Shown here: one piece after another, positions 29,874 to 33,789 of the stretch
Layout of the letters: each line of letters starts with the position of its first letter
Position numbering within the stretch: position 1 is the first letter of the stretch
Source: Deinococcales bacterium
GTDB taxonomy: Bacteria; Deinococcota; Deinococci; Deinococcales; JAAFIG01
Assembly: GCA_013298185.1 (NCBI GenBank)
Contig: JAAFJQ010000014.1
Coordinates: 1-33,789 of the forward strand
DNA length: 33,789 bases
Reading direction: 5' to 3'
The notes under the pieces: model-generated
Databases searched by the model: none
Told to the model about the DNA's origin: nothing
Seen by the model: the letters and a program-made list of their open reading frames with translations, nothing else
Translations under genes and position numbers: made by a program

Positions 29874-30212
29874 TTAACATATCAATTCTATTTGATTTGT
29901 CAGCTTGATGTCAGGGCGTGGTTGCAGCAGTGTCTCGAGCAGCCGTCCACCCAACACATACAAGGCATCTTTCTCGAGGCGATAAAACACATTTTTGCCT
30001 CGCTGCTGACTGGAAACCAAACCAACATCGCGCAGCAACGCCAAATGATACGAAACTTTACTTTGTGTCAGACCCAAATACGCCTCGAGTTCACAGACAC
30101 AGCATTCACGTTGCGCCAGAATTGAAACCATTTCAAAGCGCAAATCATGACCAAGGGCTTTAATCTGCTCAAGCGGAGAAGCTGTGGCTGGCTTAGATGG
30201 TGTTAAAAGCAT
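29874..30212 (-). CDS. arsR: ArsR-family arsenite-responsive repressor
   Basis: A 112-residue winged-helix repressor. ALGHDLRFEMVSIL begins the DNA-binding domain, ECCVCELEAYLGLTQSKVSYHLALLRDVGLV is helices 3 to 5, and RGKNVFYRL is the wing. The CxC in ECCVCEL corresponds to the ELCVCDL arsenite site in helix 3 of plasmid R773 ArsR, so it should release DNA on binding As(III). It heads the operon and probably represses its own promoter. ATG at 30212 has a TATACT box 7 bases upstream, so the ArsR operator likely overlaps it. Confidence 0.93.
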   Translation of the reverse strand: MLLTPSKPATASPLEQIKALGHDLRFEMVSILAQRECCVCELEAYLGLTQSKVSYHLALLRDVGLVSSQQRGKNVFYRLEKDALYVLGGRLLETLLQPRPDIKLTNQIELIC

Positions 30213-30219
30213 CAAAAAA

Positions 30220-30225
30220 AGTATA
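30220..30225 (-). promoter_or_regulatory. -10 box of leaderless promoter for the ars operon
   Basis: TATACT on the minus strand lies 7 bases before the ATG of arsR at 30212, within a 25-bp gap behind the lipoprotein gene. Confidence 0.55.
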
Positions 30226-30237
30226 TGGGTTATTGGC

Positions 30238-30723
30238 TTAAAAATTCAACTCGAGCTTAAAGCGTCCGCTGTTGCCTTGGGCGTCTAGTTTCACTTCTAA
30301 ATTACGGCTACCCAATCGGTACGTGGCTTCGAGCTTGGTCGCATTGGTTTTGAAGTCAAGCGCCGTGCGCTGCCAACCTTTGCTGGTCAGTTGACCATGA
30401 ATATAGGCGTAAACATCCCCAAAACTGGCTCGGCTTTCAAACACCACTTTGCTCGAGCCGTTGCTGCTGCCGTCCAAGTCAATCAATTGACTATTTGGGT
30501 AGGCGGCTAAGCCAAGTTGGGAATTCCAAGTGGTGTTGGACGAACTGATAGATGGCGCAGCAGGTGGCGGTGGATTGACTGCTGTACCAACAGGCGACGA
30601 AGCAGAAGTTGTACCAATGGTTGGTGGCGGCGCATTCAAAGCTGGTACTGGCGCTCCTCGGGTATTGACCACAGTGCATGAAGCCAAAACAAGGAAAAGC
30701 AAAAAGGGTGAAAAAGATTTCAT
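30238..30723 (-). CDS. Lipoprotein of unknown function
   Basis: A 161-residue protein with a lipoprotein signal peptide: hydrophobic FSPFLLFLVLASC with the lipobox LASC, so Cys16 should be lipid-modified. A Pro/Ala/Ser linker (about 20-65) precedes a compact alpha/beta domain (about 66-161) with SKVVFESRASFGDVYAYI, then a SKGWQRTALDFKTN strand pair and a C-terminal GRFKLELNF strand. I do not recognise the domain. TAAACT lies 6 bases before the ATG. It is upstream of arsR on the same strand with a 25-bp gap; a role in arsenic resistance is not shown. Confidence 0.8.
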   Translation of the reverse strand: MKSFSPFLLFLVLASCTVVNTRGAPVPALNAPPPTIGTTSASSPVGTAVNPPPPAAPSISSSNTTWNSQLGLAAYPNSQLIDLDGSSNGSSKVVFESRASFGDVYAYIHGQLTSKGWQRTALDFKTNATKLEATYRLGSRNLEVKLDAQGNSGRFKLELNF

Positions 30724-30729
30724 GGCTTG

Positions 30730-30735
30730 AGTTTA
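30730..30735 (-). promoter_or_regulatory. -10 box of leaderless promoter for the lipoprotein gene
   Basis: TAAACT on the minus strand lies 6 bases before the ATG at 30723. Confidence 0.5.
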
Positions 30736-30806
30736 ACATCTAACCGATGACAAGGCTGTGACCAATGAGCCTGAAAGAAAGCCAAATTGTGGTCAAAAGG
30801 CTATCA

Positions 30807-31463
30807 TCACTCGAGCAGAAAAATCTGGTAGTTCTGCACAACCTTAGCTCGAGCCTCAAAATCTGTTGGCACACTGACTTCAAGCCCACCAAAATCTGCT
30901 TTGGCTCGAGCGAACAGTGCTTTGGCAATCTGATTCTTTCCTGCCCACCACGCACTGACTGCGCCCTGAAGCTGGCTCGAGAACCACTGCTTGGGTGTGC
31001 CATTGTGCCACCACCCTGTTTTGGGCATGGCGAGCAGCATTCCTGTGGGGGCATCGGCTTCGTAAGCCAAGTAGGCGCAGAGTTCTGGGTATTGCTGCAT
31101 CACTCGAGCTATTTCGTTTGCCACCGAGTCTTGCCATTCAAGGGCTTGGTGCTGCTGACACCAGACTCGAGCCAAGACCGGAGCTTGAGTCCACGCGACT
31201 TGCTCAATGATCATGTTGGCGGGGTAACCAGTACCCCACTCGAGCATCAGCCCTTTGTACTGCAATAAACCCTGAGCTGTTTCTGAACTCAACCATAAGC
31301 GCGGTGGCTGCCAAGCATCAGGCAACATCTTGAGTGACGTCTCGAGTTGACCATAGGCACAGTTCACCTCGAGTAGCGGCAAGTTTGGATTTTGCAACAA
31401 GGTCAAACCACCAAACTCGAGGGTCTGGGTGGCAAACAACGACCAAAAACCCTCGAGCCACAT
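30807..31463 (-). CDS. Hypothetical protein, possibly GNAT-like
   Basis: A 218-residue soluble protein, last of the murI operon, which I cannot assign with certainty. The middle (about 125-160) has a YPELCAYLAYEADAPTGMLLA strand-turn-strand that resembles a GNAT acetyltransferase beta4 region, but the acetyl-CoA loop (RxxGxG/A) is missing; the region after it is WWHNGTPKQWFSSQLQGAV. The protein is rich in Trp. ATG at 31463 comes one base after the acylphosphatase stop. It may be a degenerate acetyltransferase. Confidence 0.6.
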   Translation of the reverse strand: MWLEGFWSLFATQTLEFGGLTLLQNPNLPLLEVNCAYGQLETSLKMLPDAWQPPRLWLSSETAQGLLQYKGLMLEWGTGYPANMIIEQVAWTQAPVLARVWCQQHQALEWQDSVANEIARVMQQYPELCAYLAYEADAPTGMLLAMPKTGWWHNGTPKQWFSSQLQGAVSAWWAGKNQIAKALFARAKADFGGLEVSVPTDFEARAKVVQNYQIFLLE

Positions 31464-31464
31464 G

Positions 31465-31734
31465 TTAATAAGCAAAAAAACCTGTTAAACCAGTGGCATC
31501 CGCCCATTGCACCTCGAGCGAATCCACAAGGGCATGGGTTGAACCTTTTTTGAGAAAATGCAGCAAATGCTCCAAATCGGATTTTTCGCCTTCGGCAACT
31601 ACTTCGACCCGACCATCGGCTAGATTTTCGGCATAGCCCGTTAAGCGCAGAATCTCGGCTTGGCGTTGTACAAAGCGCCGATAACCAACACCTTGAACTG
31701 TGCCGGACACCAAAACCGTTAAGCGTAAAAGCAT
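31465..31734 (-). CDS. acyP: Acylphosphatase
   Basis: An 89-residue enzyme that hydrolyses acyl phosphates such as acetyl or carbamoyl phosphate. The phosphate loop [12 protein letters not shown] contains catalytic Arg19, and the second catalytic residue Asn37 is in [17 protein letters not shown]; spacing and length fit the family exactly. The ATG comes directly after the stop of the GNAT gene, and the next gene starts one base after its stop, so it lies inside a tight operon. The C-terminus is less conserved (GLTGFFAY). Confidence 0.92.
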   Translation of the reverse strand: MLLRLTVLVSGTVQGVGYRRFVQRQAEILRLTGYAENLADGRVEVVAEGEKSDLEHLLHFLKKGSTHALVDSLEVQWADATGLTGFFAY

Positions 31735-32166
31735 TTACAAGGCTTGGCGAAGTAACGCCACCACAGGTTCAAAACCAACTTTACGTGCCAAAGAAATACT
31801 GGCAGCATTTTCTGGATGGGTTTTGATTAAGCTACTCCGCGCCCCACGGGCTTTGGCTTCGGACAAACCCGCCTCGAGCAGCTGAGTAGCAACACCATTT
31901 TTTCGTGCTTCGGGTTCGACATAGTACGCCACCGACATTTCCTCGGGGTTTTCAGCCACCCACCAAGACACACCAAGCACCTTACCGTTGTCCTCGGCAA
32001 TATGGGCAAAGCCTTCGGCAGAGACATCCTCGAGAACCCGTTCGACTGCCACCTCGAGCGAGCCGTTGCCTCGGGCGATCAAGCGCGGATACTCATGGTA
32101 AGCAGCTTGAATTGATTTCTTGAGGTAGGTTTCATCCTGAATTGAAGCTAAACGAATCTGATTCAT
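31735..32166 (-). CDS. GNAT-family N-acetyltransferase
   Basis: A 143-residue acetyl-CoA-dependent acetyltransferase. The fold is complete: helix 1-2 region, the GKVLGVSWWV strand pair, beta4 MSVAYYVEPEARKNGVATQLLEAGL with the acetyl-CoA pyrophosphate loop RKNGVA, and the C-terminal ENAASISLARKVGFEPV typical of family members. Substrate unknown. It lies 13 bases after murI; TAAACT 10 bases before the ATG contains the murI stop and could serve as an extra promoter. Confidence 0.87.
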   Translation of the reverse strand: MNQIRLASIQDETYLKKSIQAAYHEYPRLIARGNGSLEVAVERVLEDVSAEGFAHIAEDNGKVLGVSWWVAENPEEMSVAYYVEPEARKNGVATQLLEAGLSEAKARGARSSLIKTHPENAASISLARKVGFEPVVALLRQAL

Positions 32167-32179
32167 TCCGTTCCATAGT

Positions 32180-33007
32180 TTACACTTTTGGCAACAAGTG
32201 TGGTGTGTTTGCTGTCACACCAGACAAAGCATCAATCTCGAGGTGCTGCATCTGCCCATCCACACCACCAATCACATTGGCAGTGTGCTGATACGATTGA
32301 ATATCGCCTGTAATAAAATGCTGAATCGTACCAAATTGCTGCTTTGAACTGCCTAAATTCTGAGACTCGAGTTCTCGAGCCACCACATTGGCAGTGGCAA
32401 AAGCACTGTCCACCACTTGAATCGTATCACCCAAATGCGCCGCAATTGCACTTTTGAGAACTGGATAATGGGTGCAACCCAAAATCAGGGCATCCATGTT
32501 CTTGGGGCGCGTCTGCAAATAATGCTCAATTAAAAGCTGCGCCTCTTTCTCATCAGCTAAGCCTTCTTCGACCAACGGTGCAAGCATTGGGCAACTCTGC
32601 GCCCAGACTTCATGCCCTCGAGCCTCGAGCCGAGATTGATACGCCCCACTGGCAATTGTGCCTCGGGTGGCAAGCACACCAACCACCCCACCGTTGCTGG
32701 CAGCGCTGGCAGCCAATACACCGGGTTCGATCACACCAAGCATTGGCACGGACGCACTGCTAAAATCAGCGCAAGTGCTGGCGGTGTTACAAGCAATCAC
32801 AATCAGTTTTGCGCCCATAGACTCGAGAAACGCCGCGTTCTCGGCGGCAAAGTGGCGAATCATTTCGCGGGGTTTACGACCATAGGGAAAACGAGCTGTA
32901 TCGGCTAAGTAAATAAAATCTTCAAAAGGCAAAAGTTCACGCATGGCACGCAGCACAGTTAAACCACCCACGCCAGAATCAAACACACCAATCGGAGAAG
33001 ACCTCAT
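32180..33007 (-). CDS. murI: Glutamate racemase
   Basis: Converts L-glutamate to D-glutamate for peptidoglycan. The 275-residue protein has VFDSGVGGLTVL (5-20), YLADTARFPYGRKP, the first catalytic Cys73 in IACNTAS and the second Cys178 in LGCTHYPVL. The C-terminal 50 residues (after ITGDIQSY) are an unusual extension with no known motif. It is first in the murI-GNAT-acyP operon; the ATG has a TAGAAT box 9 bases upstream and shares the control region with the alkyltransferase-like gene. Confidence 0.95.
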   Translation of the reverse strand: MRSSPIGVFDSGVGGLTVLRAMRELLPFEDFIYLADTARFPYGRKPREMIRHFAAENAAFLESMGAKLIVIACNTASTCADFSSASVPMLGVIEPGVLAASAASNGGVVGVLATRGTIASGAYQSRLEARGHEVWAQSCPMLAPLVEEGLADEKEAQLLIEHYLQTRPKNMDALILGCTHYPVLKSAIAAHLGDTIQVVDSAFATANVVARELESQNLGSSKQQFGTIQHFITGDIQSYQHTANVIGGVDGQMQHLEIDALSGVTANTPHLLPKV

Positions 33008-33016
33008 GCGGCGTGA

Positions 33017-33022
33017 ATTCTA
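33017..33022 (-). promoter_or_regulatory. -10 box of likely leaderless promoter for murI
   Basis: TAGAAT on the minus strand ends 9 bases before the ATG at 33007. Confidence 0.45.
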
Positions 33023-33049
33023 CGCTGTTCCATGAGAGAATAAAAAGCC

Positions 33050-33376
33050 ATGAAACTCGAGGCAGATTTTAGACAAAAAGTACTGACATTGATTCTGCAA
33101 ATTCCCAAAGGACGGGTCAGCACCTACGGCGCAGTGGCGCTGATGGCTGGTTATCCACGTCGCGCCAGACACGTTGGGCATTTGCTGCGCGGGATTTCAG
33201 AAGAAACCGCCCATGACATCCCATGGCAGCGGGTGGTCAACTCGAGTGGGCAGTTGTCCACCTATAAAATAGGCACAGGCGATTTGCAGCGTGTACTGCT
33301 CGAGGCTGAGGGGATTGTGTTCTCGAAAACTGGGAGGCTTGACTTAAAACGGCTCGAGTGGTGGGCAGAAAAATGA
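33050..33376 (+). CDS. Alkyltransferase-like (ATL) DNA repair protein
   Basis: A 108-residue relative of O6-alkylguanine-DNA methyltransferase. The DNA-binding part is intact: PKGRVSTYGAVALMAGYPRRARHVGHLL (helix-turn-helix and Arg finger). The active-site PCHRV of true methyltransferases reads PWQRVV, with Trp59 in place of the acceptor Cys, as in ATL proteins, so it cannot take the alkyl group. ATL proteins bind O6-alkylguanine and hand it to nucleotide excision repair. The gene is divergent from murI and converges on greA. His is also replaced (PWQ instead of PWH). Confidence 0.88.
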   Translation: MKLEADFRQKVLTLILQIPKGRVSTYGAVALMAGYPRRARHVGHLLRGISEETAHDIPWQRVVNSSGQLSTYKIGTGDLQRVLLEAEGIVFSKTGRLDLKRLEWWAEK

Positions 33377-33397
33377 GCTGAGATCACCGCGAAAATT

Positions 33398-33458
33398 CTC
33401 GAGAACCCTTCAAGCCCGAACCTCGAGAACCGTTCAAGCCCGAATCTCGAGAACCTTG
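33398..33458. repeat. 24-bp tandem repeat duplicating the 3' end of greA
   Basis: Copies at 33398-33421 and 33422-33445 and a 13-base partial at 33446-33458 begin CTCGAGAACC. The rightmost part encodes the last residues VLEIRA of greA and its stop; the copy on the left repeats the VLE-x-RA-stop sequence once more past the gene, with VLE alone at the far end. Confidence 0.8.
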
Positions 33459-33789
33459 TATTTCAGTTGCCCCTTTGCGCCTTCAACCACAAAAACCTCG
33501 TTTTTCTTGCGTCCAAAGAGCTTTTGTCCAAGCGGGCTATCATCGGAGACCTTGCGGATGCTGCCACCCGGAACGCTGGCTTCTGCGCCAGACACCAGTT
33601 GGACTTCGATTTCCTTACCGCTTTTTTCTTCTTTGAGTTTAATCACCGTGCCAAAACCAATGGCTTTACCGCCTTCTGCGCCCTCGAGAACCACAGCACG
33701 GGTCAGGGTATCCTCGAGTTCATCAATGCGGGTTTCGATGTTCATTTTCTCGCGTTTGGCTTCTTCTAAACCAGAACCGTCGTAATCAT
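33434..33789 (-). CDS. greA: Transcription elongation factor GreA/GreB family, N-terminus outside window
   Basis: The 3' part of a GreA-type factor, which helps stalled RNA polymerase cut back its transcript. The frame enters at the right edge with DYDGSGLEEAKREK and continues into IETRIDELEDTLTRA, the end of the N-terminal coiled coil. The C-terminal FKBP-like domain follows: GFGTVIKLKEEKSGKEIEVQLV, and then DDSPLGQKLFGRKKNEVFVV. About 118 of an expected 155-160 residues are present. The 3' end lies in a tandem repeat. Confidence 0.93.
   Translation of the reverse strand, partial: DYDGSGLEEAKREKMNIETRIDELEDTLTRAVVLEGAEGGKAIGFGTVIKLKEEKSGKEIEVQLVSGAEASVPGGSIRKVSDDSPLGQKLFGRKKNEVFVVEGAKGQLKYKVLEIRA

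Larger units (their letters stand above)
244..33720. repeat. Highly iterated palindrome CTCGAG spread over the whole window
   Basis: By hand count CTCGAG occurs about 230 times, one per about 146 bases, where about 8 are expected for a random hexamer. It lies mostly inside genes on both strands and in all three codon frames: Leu-Glu (CTC GAG), Ala/Thr-Arg (xCT CGA G, e.g. 2806) and Ser-Ser (C TCG AG, e.g. 2693). It is absent from about 606 to 1227, 14560-14960 and 22505-22955. Confidence 0.9.

Noticed and set aside
244-33720. CTCGAG as cloning or linker artefact (XhoI)
   Set aside because: Sites lie at natural codon positions inside intact genes in all frames, with varied flanks and no linker sequence.

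Overview
The window looks like chromosomal DNA of a diderm bacterium, most likely a member of the Deinococcota (Deinococcus-Thermus). This placement is an inference from three things. About half the genes start without a ribosome binding site, with a TANNNT -10 box 5 to 10 bases before the start codon; such leaderless genes are well known in Deinococcus. The gene content fits (a DUF4388 protein, a xanthorhodopsin, a SIS-domain isomerase-like protein, a DUF2259 protein). Base composition, by eye, is near 50% GC, lower than most cultured Deinococcus or Thermus. No rRNA, tRNA, CRISPR, transposase or phage gene was seen. Almost the whole window reads as intact, densely packed chromosomal genes.

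Layout. 1-5.4 kb: a secreted DUF2259 protein cut by the window edge, a small basic/hydrophobic ORF behind stacked hairpins, an acyl-CoA dehydrogenase, then an operon of a MacB/FtsX-type permease, its ATPase and a HisC-like aminotransferase. 5.4-11.4 kb: a TPR plus degenerate CPBP membrane protein, a patatin-like lipase, a SpoU RNA methyltransferase, a TRIC-family membrane protein, a 1-Cys peroxiredoxin and a Pro/Thr-rich secreted protein with a duplicated domain. 11.4-19.3 kb: a chain of SIS protein, HtrA-like protease, coiled-coil protein and miaA; then a DUF4388 protein and a GT4 glycosyltransferase; then a divergent small-molecule kinase and metallophosphatase pair, and fabG. 19.4-24.1 kb: a 1074-residue GAF/PAS sensor without an obvious output domain, a DsbA-like thioredoxin-fold protein and a membrane-anchored possible winged-helix protein. 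24.1-27.5 kb (minus strand): a secreted barrel-like protein coupled to two sugar ABC permeases, and a xanthorhodopsin coupled to a 71-residue two-helix membrane protein. 27.7-30.7 kb: a YceD/DUF177 protein and an arsenic operon (arsR-arsC-aqpS-arsC) that uses an aquaglyceroporin and no visible ArsB or Acr3. 30.8-33.8 kb: murI-GNAT-acylphosphatase-GNAT-like operon, an alkyltransferase-like DNA repair protein and the 3' part of greA.

Genome-scale signals stand out more than any single gene. The hexamer CTCGAG occurs about 230 times by hand count, against about 8 expected by chance. It appears in all three codon frames, like the HIP1 palindrome of cyanobacteria. Short tandem arrays of 23-26 bp sit directly upstream of three leaderless promoters, and one duplicates the 3' end of greA. 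Seven-bp repeat arrays sit at the 3' ends of genes. The small ORF near 0.85 kb lies in a stretch free of CTCGAG and may be a recent arrival or a type I toxin-like gene.
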